Assembly: GCA_003554025.1 (NCBI GenBank)
Contig: PWFC01000018.1
Location: forward strand, 1 to 36,833
Reading direction: 5' to 3'
Origin: Mollicutes bacterium
GTDB taxonomy: Bacteria > Bacillota_I > Bacilli_A > Izemoplasmatales > Izemoplasmataceae
DNA: 36,833 bases
Every line of letters begins with the position of its first letter. Positions within the stretch are counted from its first letter, which is position 1. The translations under genes and the position numbers were made by a program. The notes under the pieces were generated by a model. It ran no database searches. It saw only the letters and a list, made by a program, of their open reading frames with translations, and was not told where the DNA came from. Shown here piece by piece: positions 27,389 to 35,574 of this stretch.

Positions 27389-28533
27389 TGCGACCGATGA
27401 AACTCGGCGGCGAGCAAATCCTCTTTGGGGAAGGTTCGCTCGCCCATCTTGAAACGCTGAATTTTGAAAAAGCCGTTGTCGTCATCGGCAGCGACACGTT
27501 CATCAAAAACGGTCTTTTGGACAAAGTGGAAACCCACTTGGAAAAAGCATGCATCGCTATGGAAACGTTTGTCGGCGTTGAACCGAACCCCGGCTTTGAG
27601 ACCGTCAAAAAGGGCGCGGCGTTCATGCAAGAACACCAACCGGATTTGATCGTCGCCTTAGGCGGCGGGTCCGTGATGGACGCCGCAAAAGCCATGTGGA
27701 TTTATTATGAAAATCCCGGCCTTGATTCGCTAAAACCCCTCATGGACAAGAAAACGTTCCCGAAACTGAGGAAAAAGGCGAAATTCCTTTGCATTCCGAC
27801 CACAGCAGGCACCGGCAGCGAAGTGTCCCGTTCGATCGTCATCACCGACGACAAAACCGGCATCAAATACGGCATCGGCAACATGGAAATGATGCCCGAC
27901 ATCGCCATATGCGATCCGGTTGCGACCTTGACGCTTCCCAAAGGCCTTACCGCCGAAACCGGCATGGACACCATCGCCCACGCCTTAGAGGCCCTCGCTT
28001 CGACAAGGGCGAACTATCTGAGCGACATTATGGCTGAAAAGGCGTTTGTCGACGCATACGAAACGTTGCCAAAAGTGCTTGAAAACCCCAAAAACATCCG
28101 CCGCCGCGAAACCATGCTCAACGCATCGATGGTTGCCGGTATGGCCTTCACCAACGTCTCGCTCGGCATCGTCCATTCCATCGCCCATTCGCTAGGCAGT
28201 TTGTTCAACCTTTCGCACGGGCTAAGCAACGCCGTTTTATTGCCTTATGTCCTGCGCTTCAACAGCAGAGACGAAAAAACGGCCGCCCTTTACGACCGCT
28301 TGGCCGGGGAAGTCGGGCATCCTTCCTTGCCCGAAGCCCTTACAAGGCTGAACGAGCAAGCGGGCATTCCAAAAGCCCTCAAGGACCTAGTGCCCGACGA
28401 ACAAGCATTCATGGACAAATTGGACCGCTTGATCGAACTTTCCGTCAACGACGGATGCACCAAGACCAATCCAATCACGCCCACTTACGAAGAATTCAAA
28501 ACTTTGATTATGCACGCATACCACGGACAGTGA
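27385..28533 (+). CDS. Iron-containing (group III) alcohol dehydrogenase
   Basis: This NAD(P)-dependent oxidoreductase has 382 residues. The nucleotide-binding GGGS is at 93-96 (LGGGSVMDAAKA), and the family phrase CIPTTAGTGSEVS is at 136-148. All four metal ligands are present: D195, H199 (GMDTIAHALEA), H264 and H278 (VHSIAHSLG, SHGLSN). Relatives reduce short aldehydes such as acetaldehyde, lactaldehyde or glycolaldehyde. I chose the ATG at 27385 with AAGGAG at 27371-27376. In this operon it would suit disposal of an aldehyde from a cleaved sugar phosphate. Confidence 0.9.
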   Translation: MMRPMKLGGEQILFGEGSLAHLETLNFEKAVVVIGSDTFIKNGLLDKVETHLEKACIAMETFVGVEPNPGFETVKKGAAFMQEHQPDLIVALGGGSVMDAAKAMWIYYENPGLDSLKPLMDKKTFPKLRKKAKFLCIPTTAGTGSEVSRSIVITDDKTGIKYGIGNMEMMPDIAICDPVATLTLPKGLTAETGMDTIAHALEALASTRANYLSDIMAEKAFVDAYETLPKVLENPKNIRRRETMLNASMVAGMAFTNVSLGIVHSIAHSLGSLFNLSHGLSNAVLLPYVLRFNSRDEKTAALYDRLAGEVGHPSLPEALTRLNEQAGIPKALKDLVPDEQAFMDKLDRLIELSVNDGCTKTNPITPTYEEFKTLIMHAYHGQ

Positions 28534-28547
28534 GAAAGGAGCACAAC

Positions 28548-29267
28548 ATGCAATTGATTTGCTATTTGTCAAACGGATACCCCAACCTAGAACATTCCGT
28601 CGCCATCGCCGACGATTACGTCGAGGCCGGATGCGACGTAATCGAAGTCGACTTTCCTTGCGACAACCCCTATTTGGACAGCCCCTTGATCCAAAACCGC
28701 ATGCTTACGGCCCTAAAGGAAAACGACAACTACGACGACTACATGAAAGCCATCGAGGCCATCAAGGTAAAACATCCCGACAAACGCTTCATCGTCTTAA
28801 TCTATGAAAAAACCGTCATGCAAATCGGGTACGAAAAGTTTGCGGATTTTTGCCTTCGCAACAACTTAAAAGACGTCATCTACATTGGACAAAAACATCC
28901 GAAAATCCGCCAATACCTCATGAAACGCGGCGTGCGCATCGCCAGTTTCGTGCAGTACCATCTGCCCGAAGAGGACATCAAGGCCGCAAAAGAAACCAAC
29001 GGGTTCATCTACATGCAGGCCAAACCCAAAGACAAGCTCCACCCTCGCCACAAATCCCTGCATGAGATTGTCAAACACCTAAAACAAGACCACGGCATCA
29101 AAAAGCCGATCTACGCCGGCGTCGGCATCCGCGACGAAGACGACATTAAAATGGCGAAATTGGCCAAGGCCGACGGCGTCTTTGTCGGAAGCACCATCTT
29201 GAAACTCCATGGCGACAAGGAAGCCATGAAGGAAAGAATCCGCTCCCTCAAGAAAGCAACCCTATAA
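28548..29267 (+). CDS. TrpA-like TIM-barrel lyase, no TrpB partner
   Basis: This 239-residue homologue of tryptophan synthase alpha subunit has EAGCDVIEVDFPCDNPYLDSPLIQ (26-49) aligning with the TrpA active-site strand. It keeps counterparts of the two catalytic acids, E33 (TrpA E49) and D44 (TrpA D60), with the same 11-residue spacing. The phosphate-binding GVGIRD and FVGSTIL segments also remain. It lacks the N-terminal TrpA helix, and the TrpB-communicating loop 6 is replaced by KPKDKLHPRHK. No trp gene is near. A retro-aldol cleavage of a phosphorylated substrate is plausible. The start at 28548 has AAAGGAG; the upstream in-frame extension lies in the dehydrogenase gene. Confidence 0.8.
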   Translation: MQLICYLSNGYPNLEHSVAIADDYVEAGCDVIEVDFPCDNPYLDSPLIQNRMLTALKENDNYDDYMKAIEAIKVKHPDKRFIVLIYEKTVMQIGYEKFADFCLRNNLKDVIYIGQKHPKIRQYLMKRGVRIASFVQYHLPEEDIKAAKETNGFIYMQAKPKDKLHPRHKSLHEIVKHLKQDHGIKKPIYAGVGIRDEDDIKMAKLAKADGVFVGSTILKLHGDKEAMKERIRSLKKATL

Positions 29268-29284
29268 TCGCCAAAATTCTTAAA

Positions 29285-29316
29285 AAAACACTTCTTTGGA
29301 CCCAAAGAAGTGTTTT
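29285..29316 (+). terminator. Terminator of the nucleoside operon
   Basis: A 14-bp perfect stem (29285-29298 with 29303-29316) with a GACC loop, ending in TTTT. It closes the eleven-gene operon. Confidence 0.9.
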
Positions 29317-29326
29317 CAATGAAAAA

Positions 29327-29346
29327 GGCGATACCGTAGTATCGCC
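29327..29346 (-). terminator. Terminator of the first ferredoxin gene
   Basis: On the minus strand an 8-bp stem GGCGATAC/GTATCGCC with a TACG loop is followed by five Ts (29322-29326). It converges with the operon terminator on the other strand. Confidence 0.85.
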
Positions 29347-29385
29347 GTTTATAACAGGTTCACTGCGTTAAAAGCGGAGTCCCTA

Positions 29386-29556
29386 TCAAACCTCGATGAT
29401 AGCGTCAACGGGACAAACAACTTCGCAAGCGCCGCAATCGATGCAGACGTCTTCGTCGATGACATAAATCTCTTCACCCTCAGAAATGCAATCGACAGGG
29501 CATTCCTCGACGCACGTTCCCGAAGCGATGCATTCGTCCGTAATTCTTCTAGGCAT
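29386..29556 (-). CDS. Small 2[4Fe-4S]-type ferredoxin with a Cys-to-Ser ligand change
   Basis: This 56-residue electron carrier begins MPRRITDECIASGTC. The second cluster motif is complete (C38, C41, C44), and C19 and C48 supply the fourth ligands. In the first motif, CxxCxxCxxxC reads C9-x2-S12-x2-C15-x3-C19, so Ser (codon TCG) replaces one ligand. The cluster there may be [3Fe-4S] or a Ser-ligated [4Fe-4S]. A GGAGGAG ribosome site lies at about 29564-29570 and fixes the start; a longer upstream frame has no support. It has its own promoter and lies downstream of a paralogue with the full set. Confidence 0.9.
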   Translation of the reverse strand: MPRRITDECIASGTCVEECPVDCISEGEEIYVIDEDVCIDCGACEVVCPVDAIIEV

Positions 29557-29590
29557 GGGCAAACTCCTCCTTATATTCGTTTTCAAGCCT

Positions 29591-29619
29591 ATTTTACGAG
29601 ATTCGAGTGAGTTTGTAAA
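29591..29619 (-). promoter_or_regulatory. Promoter of the Ser-variant ferredoxin gene
   Basis: On the minus strand: TTTACA (29614-29619), a 17-nt spacer and TAAAAT (29591-29596). Confidence 0.7.
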
Positions 29620-29671
29620 CCTTTTTCGCGATAAAGTCCCGCAATTTAGAACAATTATGCTTGTGGGAATC

Positions 29672-29702
29672 AAAAAGCGAAAACGACGCGTTTTCGCTTT
29701 TT
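29672..29702 (-). terminator. Terminator of the second ferredoxin gene
   Basis: A 14-bp inverted repeat (29672-29685 with 29689-29702), a 3-nt loop, and T-rich on the minus strand. It starts just after the ferredoxin stop and makes the two ferredoxin genes separate units. Confidence 0.88.
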
Positions 29703-29704
29703 CT

Positions 29705-29872
29705 TTACACTTCGTGGATTGCGTCCACGGGACATACTTCTTCACAAGCGCCGCAATCGATGCAAGCGTCTTCGTCGATGACGTAGATGTCGCCCTCGGA
29801 GATGCAATCTACGGGGCATTCCTCGACGCAAGAACCGCAAGCGATGCAGTCTTCATTGATTCTTCGAGCCAC
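29705..29872 (-). CDS. Small 2[4Fe-4S] ferredoxin
   Basis: This 55-residue ferredoxin was read from the minus strand. It has two complete motifs, CIACGSCVEEC (C9, C12, C15, C19) and CIDCGACEEVC (C37, C40, C43, C47), plus an extra C23. It is the low-potential clostridial type that serves as a soluble electron carrier, for example for pyruvate:ferredoxin oxidoreductase or radical-SAM enzymes. The start is a GTG at 29872 placed by AAGGAG with 7-nt spacing. It is about 75 percent identical by eye to the neighbouring ferredoxin, so the two are a tandem duplication. Confidence 0.92.
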   Translation of the reverse strand: MARRINEDCIACGSCVEECPVDCISEGDIYVIDEDACIDCGACEEVCPVDAIHEV

Positions 29873-29906
29873 GCTATCACTCCTTAGTCATTGATATGGC
29901 GATTTC

Positions 29907-29935
29907 AGTGTACCCTAGATGGGAGAAATTGTAAA
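29907..29935 (-). promoter_or_regulatory. Promoter of the second ferredoxin gene
   Basis: On the minus strand: TTTACA (29930-29935), a 17-nt spacer and TACACT (29907-29912). Confidence 0.7.
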
Positions 29936-29972
29936 CAGCTTTTCGCGTTCTTTTTCATTAGGCATGTTTTGC

Positions 29973-30001
29973 TTGTGTTTTGCCCTTATATCCACTATAA
30001 T
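29973..30001 (+). promoter_or_regulatory. Promoter of the yneF-like gene
   Basis: TTGTGT (29973-29978), a 17-nt spacer and TATAAT (29996-30001). It is divergent from the ferredoxin promoter. Confidence 0.75.
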
Positions 30002-30026
30002 GGGCATGAAGAAAAGGAGTGATGAC

Positions 30027-30242
30027 ATGGCAACCTGGTTATCGATTTTGCTGATTGTGCTAGCGCTGATTGTCGGCGCGATCCTCGGCTTTTTCATTTC
30101 ACAGCGTTATTTCAAGCGTTATTTGGAGAAAAACCCTCCGATTAACGAAAGCATGGTGCGCGCCATGATGATGCAAATGGGAAGAAAACCTTCGGAAAAA
30201 CAAGTCCGTCAGGTTCTCAACTCCATGAACCAGCACAAATAA
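30027..30242 (+). CDS. YneF-family (UPF0154) small membrane protein
   Basis: This 71-residue protein has one N-terminal transmembrane segment (about 4-25, WLSILLIVLALIVGAILGFF). The conserved UPF0154 tail follows: YLEKNPPINESMVRAMMMQMGRKPSEKQVRQVLNSM. The function is unknown. An AAAAGGAG site precedes the ATG at 30027; a longer in-frame start would cross the promoter. yneF is also near parE/plsY (yneS) in Bacillus, so the synteny supports the call. Confidence 0.88.
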   Translation: MATWLSILLIVLALIVGAILGFFISQRYFKRYLEKNPPINESMVRAMMMQMGRKPSEKQVRQVLNSMNQHK

Positions 30243-30264
30243 ACGTTCATGCGTACCCAAACGA

Positions 30265-30295
30265 AAAAAATCACTTCGCCGTGAAGTGATTTTTT
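30265..30295. terminator. Bidirectional terminator between the yneF-like gene and plsY
   Basis: The stem 30265-30277 with 30283-30295 has a 5-nt loop, with A's on one side and T's on the other. It can end the yneF-like transcript (plus) and plsY (minus). Confidence 0.9.
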
Positions 30296-30302
30296 ATAAG
30301 AA

Positions 30303-30974
30303 TCAGTCTTTGTTTTTTTGGAAATAGGTGCTTTTGGGTTCCGTGCCTTCTTTCAAGTTTTTGAAATTCTTGCGGTGGCGGACGAAAATCAACGAGACCC
30401 CCAATGTGGAAATGCCAAGCATCCACCAGTCTCCTTGATACCCGACAAGCATTTCGTAGCCCGAACCCGTTTGTGGGCCAAAGAAGAAGACGTAAAGTAC
30501 GCTAAGCAAAAGCGCGGCGGCGCCGGTGCAAGAACCAACGCTGACATAATGCGTCAGACGCAGCGCGGCAAGAAAGCCGAGCAATCCGATGACGCCGAGA
30601 ACCGGCGCGTAAAACAAGAAAATCCCGACGCTTGTGGCAACGGCTTTACCGCCTTTGAATTTAAGGAAGATCGGAAACGTGTGCCCGAGGGCGGCGAAAA
30701 TCCCGTAGGCCAAAGGATGGAAGAGATCGTAACTTTCAAAAAGGCCGACACGAAGCAATAGGATGACGAACCCGCCTTTTAGCACATCCAAAAGAAAGAC
30801 GAGCATGCCCAGTTTTCGGCCCAACACCCGGATGGCGTTGGTGGTGCCGGGGTTGCCCGAACCATAATCGCGGATGTCGACGCCCTTGGTGATTTTGCCG
30901 ACGATGATAGACATCGGGGTCGAACCGGCGAGATAGGCGAGCACGAACAATAAAACGTGTACGAAGATTTCCAT
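30303..30974 (-). CDS. plsY: Glycerol-3-phosphate acyltransferase PlsY
   Basis: PlsY is an integral membrane enzyme that acylates glycerol 3-phosphate with acyl-phosphate, the first step of phospholipid synthesis. The 223-residue protein has several transmembrane segments and the three family motifs: YGSGNPGTTNAIRVLG (37-52), GHTFPIFLKFKGGKAVATS near 97-115, and FVRHRKNFKNLKEGTE near the C-terminus. The usual first motif is SGNxGATN; here TTN replaces ATN. A GAGAGGTG ribosome site precedes the start. Divergence from parE matches Bacillus plsY (yneS)-parE. Confidence 0.94.
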   Translation of the reverse strand: MEIFVHVLLFVLAYLAGSTPMSIIVGKITKGVDIRDYGSGNPGTTNAIRVLGRKLGMLVFLLDVLKGGFVILLLRVGLFESYDLFHPLAYGIFAALGHTFPIFLKFKGGKAVATSVGIFLFYAPVLGVIGLLGFLAALRLTHYVSVGSCTGAAALLLSVLYVFFFGPQTGSGYEMLVGYQGDWWMLGISTLGVSLIFVRHRKNFKNLKEGTEPKSTYFQKNKD

Positions 30975-31001
30975 AGTAGGACACCTCTCTGTTGCTTTGT
31001 C

Positions 31002-31023
31002 ACCTATGAATTATATCATAGGT
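31002..31023 (-). promoter_or_regulatory. plsY promoter inside an inverted repeat
   Basis: TATAAT (31010-31015, minus) has an adjacent TGA (extended -10). It is framed by ACCTATGA (31002-31009) and TCATAGGT (31016-31023), perfect 8-bp arms centred on the -10 box. It is a possible repressor site for phospholipid synthesis; no known consensus is matched. Confidence 0.6.
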
Positions 31024-31059
31024 TTGTCGAAATTGACACTACAAATGAAGAGGGTATTT

Positions 31060-31068
31060 TGGTATAAT
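31060..31068 (+). promoter_or_regulatory. Extended -10 of the parE operon promoter
   Basis: TGG-TATAAT with no convincing -35 at the normal distance. Confidence 0.6.
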
Positions 31069-31106
31069 GATAAAGTGAGTTAAATGAAACCAAAGGACGT
31101 GTGAAG

Positions 31107-33029
31107 ATGACAGAAAAACGTTACGATGCCGAATCCATCCAAGTACTAGAAGAATTAGAAGCCGTTCGCAAACGTCCGGGCATGTACGTCGGGTCCACCG
31201 ACGCAAGAGGTCTGCACCATTTGGTGTGGGAAATTGTCGACAACTCCATCGACGAAGCTTTGGCCGGGTATGGAAACGAGATTTCCATCACCATCAAAGA
31301 GGACAACTCCGTCGTAGTCGAAGACCATGGCCGGGGCGTTCCCATAGAGGACCATAAAACCGGCAAATCGACCATCGAAGTTATTTATTCAAAACTCCAC
31401 GCCGGCGGTAAGTTCTCCCAAAGCGGAGGCTACAAGGTTGCCGGAGGCCTTCACGGCGTCGGCGCAAGCGTCGTCAACGCCTTAAGCGAATTCCTAGACG
31501 TCACCGTCACCCGCGACGGCATGCAATACAACATGACCTTCAAAGATGGCGGTTCGAAAGTGTCGCCTTTGAAAAAACTCGGCAAGAAGCGCAGAAGAGG
31601 CACTCGCGTTTGGTTCAAGCCCGATGCCCGCATCTTCTCCACAACGGTCTTCAACTACCAAACGCTCGCCGAGCGTTTGCGGGAAAGCGCCTTTTTGATC
31701 AAAGGCTTGAAAATCGTTTTAGAAGACGAGCGTTCCAAACAAAAAGATGTCTTTCAATACGATGAAGGCATCCTTTCTTATATTGACTATCTCAACAAGG
31801 CGAAAAAGCCCATTCACGACCCGATATTCTTTCAAGGCGATTTTGAAGACATCCGGGTCGAAGTCGCCTTTCAATTCACCAAATCTTACACCGACCAAGT
31901 GCTTTCGTTCGTCAACAACGTCCGCACCCGCGATGGCGGTACGCACGAAGTCGGTTTCAAAACCGCGTTCACCAAAATCTTCAACGAATACGCCCAAAAA
32001 ATCGGCGCCATCAAAAACGGCAAATTAGAAGGCGCCGACATCCGCGAAGGGTTGACCGCGGTGGTCTCCTTGCGCGTCCCCGAAAGCCTCTTGCAGTTTG
32101 AGGGGCAAACCAAAAACAAGTTAGGCACCAGCGAAGCGCGCGGCGCCGTAGAACAAACCGTCAGCGAAAAAATGACCTACTTTTTCAACGAAAACCCCAA
32201 ACTGGCAAGAACCTTGATCGACCGCGCCACAAGAGCGCAAGAAGCGCGCGAAGCGGCGCGCAAGGCGAGAGAAGAAGCCCGGATGGAGAAGAAAAACAAG
32301 AAAAAAGAACCCATCCTATCCGGCAAGCTCGCCCCGGCCCAATCCAAGGACAAAACGCAGACCGAACTCTATCTCGTCGAGGGCGACAGCGCAGGCGGCA
32401 GCGCCAAACAGGGTCGTAACCGAAAATTCCAAGCCATCCTTCCTTTGCGCGGGAAAGTCATCAACACCGAACGCGCCCGCATCGAGGATGTGTTGAAAAA
32501 CGAAGAAATCAACACCATCATCCACACCATCGGCGCCGGCCTTTCAAGCGATTTCAACTTAGAAGAGTGCAACTACAACAGAATCATCATCATGACCGAC
32601 GCCGACACCGACGGCGCCCACATCCAAGTGTTGCTTCTGACCTTTTTCTTCCGATACATGCGTAAGCTCATCGAAGCCGGACGGGTGTACATCGCCCTTC
32701 CGCCCCTTTACAAAGTGTCGTTCAAACAAAACAAAAAAATGAAAACGGTGTATGCGTGGAGCGACGAGGAACTCCAAGAACTCTTGGAATTCAAGAAAAA
32801 CGTGCACATTCAACGTTACAAGGGACTCGGCGAAATGAACGCCGACCAGCTTTACGAAACGACGATGGACCCCGAAACCCGCACGCTCGTCAAAGTTACC
32901 ATCGACGATTTCGCCGACACGGAAAAGCGCATCAAAATTTTGATGGGCGACCAAGTCGAACCCCGCCGCGACTGGATCGAAAACCACGTCGTCTTCACCA
33001 ACGAAGACAACTTCGAGATAAAGGACTGA
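31107..33029 (+). CDS. parE: DNA topoisomerase IV subunit B (ParE)
   Basis: This is the ATPase subunit of topoisomerase IV, which unlinks daughter chromosomes. The 640-residue protein has a GHKL ATP site with E42 and N46 ([11 protein letters not shown]), [15 protein letters not shown], and a transducer domain. The TOPRIM domain has [14 protein letters not shown] and [18 protein letters not shown]. The wording [19 protein letters not shown] and [11 protein letters not shown] is ParE-like rather than GyrB-like. I chose the ATG at 31107 behind AAGGA; the GTG at 31101 is too near the ribosome site. parC follows after 4 nt. Confidence 0.95.
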   Translation: MTEKRYDAESIQVLEELEAVRKRPGMYVGSTDARGLHHLVWEIVDNSIDEALAGYGNEISITIKEDNSVVVEDHGRGVPIEDHKTGKSTIEVIYSKLHAGGKFSQSGGYKVAGGLHGVGASVVNALSEFLDVTVTRDGMQYNMTFKDGGSKVSPLKKLGKKRRRGTRVWFKPDARIFSTTVFNYQTLAERLRESAFLIKGLKIVLEDERSKQKDVFQYDEGILSYIDYLNKAKKPIHDPIFFQGDFEDIRVEVAFQFTKSYTDQVLSFVNNVRTRDGGTHEVGFKTAFTKIFNEYAQKIGAIKNGKLEGADIREGLTAVVSLRVPESLLQFEGQTKNKLGTSEARGAVEQTVSEKMTYFFNENPKLARTLIDRATRAQEAREAARKAREEARMEKKNKKKEPILSGKLAPAQSKDKTQTELYLVEGDSAGGSAKQGRNRKFQAILPLRGKVINTERARIEDVLKNEEINTIIHTIGAGLSSDFNLEECNYNRIIIMTDADTDGAHIQVLLLTFFFRYMRKLIEAGRVYIALPPLYKVSFKQNKKMKTVYAWSDEELQELLEFKKNVHIQRYKGLGEMNADQLYETTMDPETRTLVKVTIDDFADTEKRIKILMGDQVEPRRDWIENHVVFTNEDNFEIKD

Positions 33030-33033
33030 GACC

Positions 33034-35562
33034 ATGGCTGAAAAACTTCAAGACGTTATCGACAAGTTCATCGAAGGCAAGATATTGGATGAAAATTTAG
33101 AAGACATCGTCAGCGACCGGTTCGGCCGCTACTCCAAATACATCATCCAAGACCGCGCCCTGCCCGACGTCCGCGACGGATTGAAACCCGTCCAGCGCCG
33201 GATTTTGTTCGCCATGCATTCGCTTGGGCTCTCCCACGACAAACCCTACAAAAAATCCGCCCGCATCGTCGGGGACGTAATCGGCAAATACCACCCCCAC
33301 GGCGATTCAAGCGTATACGAAGCGTTGGTCCGACTTTCGCAGGATTTCAAAATGCGCGCGCCCCTAATCGACATGCACGGCAACAAAGGCTCAATCGACG
33401 GAGACAGCGCCGCCGCAATGCGTTATACCGAAGCGCGCATGAGCCTTTTCAGCGAATACATCCTAAAAGACATCGACAAACGGACCGTCGATTACGTACC
33501 GAATTTCGACGACGAAGAATACGAACCGATCGTCCTTCCGGCGCGTTTTCCAAACGTTCTCGTAAACGGCGCCACCGGAATTTCCGCCGGATACGCGACC
33601 GAAATTCCACCGCACAATCTTGAAGAAATCGTAAGAGGCGTCATCAAACGTCTCGATTCTCCCAACTGCGGCGTTTCCGACATCATGAAGATTGTCAAGG
33701 GCCCGGACTTTCCAACCGGCGCCATTGTACAAGGCAAAGACGGCATCCAAAACGCTTTTGAGACGGGCAAAGGACGCATCATCAGCAAATCCAAAGTCGA
33801 CATCGAAGGCCAAGACATCGTCGTCACCGAAATTCCCTACGAAGTCAACAAAGCCCAACTTGTCCGCCGCATCGACGAAATTCGCCTCAAAAAGAAAGTC
33901 GACGGCATCAAGGAAGTGCGCGACGAATCCAACAAAGAGGGCCTTCGCGTCGTTGTTGAAGTGAAAAAGAGCTTCGACCCCGAAGCCATCGAGAACTTCT
34001 TGCACAAAAAGACCGATTTGACCAAGTCCTACAACTACAACATGGTCGCGATCAACAACAAACGCCCCGAGACCATGAACATATTGAACATCTTCGACAG
34101 CTATATCTACCACCAAAAAGAAGTCGTCACCAACCGTTCGAACTTCGAACTTCGCAAAGCCCGCAAACGCCTTCATATCGTCGAAGGCATCATCAAGATG
34201 GTCGACATTCTTGATGAAGTCATCAAGCTTATCCGCGCCTCAAAAAGCAAACAAGACGCCAAGAGCCAGCTTGTGAAAACATACAGCTTCACCGAAGAAC
34301 AAGCCGAAGCGATTCTAACCCTTCAGCTGTACCGGCTTTCGCACACCGACCTGACGGCGCTCAAAAACGAAAAAGAAGCCCTTGAAAAGGAAATCGAACA
34401 CTTAAACGACATCCTGCAAAACGAAGACGTCTTAGAAAAGGTCATCAAAAAAGAACTGCGCGAAGTCGTACGCGAACTTAAAACACCACGTCGAACCCAA
34501 ATCGAAGAGACGATTGAAAAGATCAAAGTCGCCGAAGAAGAACTCGTCGAAAGCGAACAAGTCATGGTCGCACTCACCAAAGAAGGTTACGTCAAACACG
34601 CTTCCATGCGCAGCTTCAAAGCGACCGAAGAGGTGGACCTCAAAGAAAACGACGCGTTCTTGTTCGAACGCGAAGTCAACAGCCTAGACACTTTGCTCAT
34701 TTTCACCGACAAGGGCAACTACGTCTACGTCCCCGTCTTCAAGATTCCCCAAACGCGTTGGAAAGAACTCGGCGTACACCTGAATCACATCGTCTCAATC
34801 GGCGATGAGGAAAGAGTCATCCACGTCGAAAGCGTCAAACAGTTTGACGAGGATGCGGGGTATTTGCTGTTTAGCACCAAAAACAACCTCGTCAAAGTCA
34901 CCGACATCCAAGATTTGGACGTGCTTCGCCACAACAAGCCTTTTAGGGCCATAAATTTGAACAAGGGCGACGAAGTTTGCCATGTCGCCCGCGTCGATTC
35001 GCTCGAACGCGAACTGCTCACCATCACCCGCGAAGGCTACGCGCTTCGCTACCACCTTCGCGAACTTCCCGTCACGGGCCCCTCCGCCAAAGGCGTCAAG
35101 GCGATCGGCCTTTACGAAGGAGATGAGCTTGCGGTGAGCTTGCCGCTTGAAGATCACCACGATTTGCTGATTGTGACCTCGCGCGGCACCATCAAACGCA
35201 TCAACCTTGAAAACGTCCCGCGCAAGCGCAGAACGCTAAGGGGAGAACGTTTGTACAAACAAGTAAAATCTTCTCCCTATTACGTCAAAGACGCCTGTTT
35301 AATGAACGCGGTGCAATACAAAAAACGCGCGAAACTGTATGTGGTCACCACCAAAAAACGCGTCGAACTGAGCGCGTTCAGCGTCAAAACCCAAACCACC
35401 GAAACCGGAAAGAAATTCATCCGCAACAAAGACGGCGTTCCTTTGTTCCTGTCGATTGAAAACGTGAAACCCGACGAAGAAGAAGTGATCGCCCCCATCT
35501 CGAATTTCGAGCAACTCCCCCACGAAACCCGGGAACAGCAAACTCTGTTCGACGAGGAATAA
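33034..35562 (+). CDS. parC: DNA topoisomerase IV subunit A (ParC)
   Basis: This is the DNA-cleaving subunit of topoisomerase IV. The 842-residue protein has the winged-helix/tower cleavage core with catalytic Y131 in [11 protein letters not shown]. The quinolone-resistance region [14 protein letters not shown] (87-100) has S92 and E96, the drug-sensitive type by comparison with E. coli S80/E84. A long coiled-coil gate follows (about 370-490), then a C-terminal beta-pinwheel. The GyrA-box-like sequence is not evident, which agrees with ParC. It is 12 nt before the next gene. Confidence 0.95.
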   Translation: MAEKLQDVIDKFIEGKILDENLEDIVSDRFGRYSKYIIQDRALPDVRDGLKPVQRRILFAMHSLGLSHDKPYKKSARIVGDVIGKYHPHGDSSVYEALVRLSQDFKMRAPLIDMHGNKGSIDGDSAAAMRYTEARMSLFSEYILKDIDKRTVDYVPNFDDEEYEPIVLPARFPNVLVNGATGISAGYATEIPPHNLEEIVRGVIKRLDSPNCGVSDIMKIVKGPDFPTGAIVQGKDGIQNAFETGKGRIISKSKVDIEGQDIVVTEIPYEVNKAQLVRRIDEIRLKKKVDGIKEVRDESNKEGLRVVVEVKKSFDPEAIENFLHKKTDLTKSYNYNMVAINNKRPETMNILNIFDSYIYHQKEVVTNRSNFELRKARKRLHIVEGIIKMVDILDEVIKLIRASKSKQDAKSQLVKTYSFTEEQAEAILTLQLYRLSHTDLTALKNEKEALEKEIEHLNDILQNEDVLEKVIKKELREVVRELKTPRRTQIEETIEKIKVAEEELVESEQVMVALTKEGYVKHASMRSFKATEEVDLKENDAFLFEREVNSLDTLLIFTDKGNYVYVPVFKIPQTRWKELGVHLNHIVSIGDEERVIHVESVKQFDEDAGYLLFSTKNNLVKVTDIQDLDVLRHNKPFRAINLNKGDEVCHVARVDSLERELLTITREGYALRYHLRELPVTGPSAKGVKAIGLYEGDELAVSLPLEDHHDLLIVTSRGTIKRINLENVPRKRRTLRGERLYKQVKSSPYYVKDACLMNAVQYKKRAKLYVVTTKKRVELSAFSVKTQTTETGKKFIRNKDGVPLFLSIENVKPDEEEVIAPISNFEQLPHETREQQTLFDEE

Positions 35563-35574
35563 GAAGGTGAAGCG

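Noticed and set aside
28455-28547. N-terminal extension of the TrpA-like protein
   Set aside because: It lies within the alcohol dehydrogenase gene; a good ribosome site precedes the ATG at 28548.
28548-29267. A tryptophan biosynthesis remnant
   Set aside because: No other trp genes, loss of the TrpB-contact loop, and the operon is otherwise catabolic and nucleoside-related.
29557-29745. N-terminal extension of the Ser-variant ferredoxin
   Set aside because: It would span a promoter and has no homology; the short form matches its paralogue.
29981-30006. TGCCC...GGGCA repeat around the yneF-like promoter as the same operator as at phoH
   Set aside because: The arms are only 5 bp and the spacing differs (16 versus 22 nt between the shared cores), so chance is likely.
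31107-33029. Calling these topoisomerase genes gyrB/gyrA
   Set aside because: Motifs in the TOPRIM region and linkage to plsY fit parE/parC.
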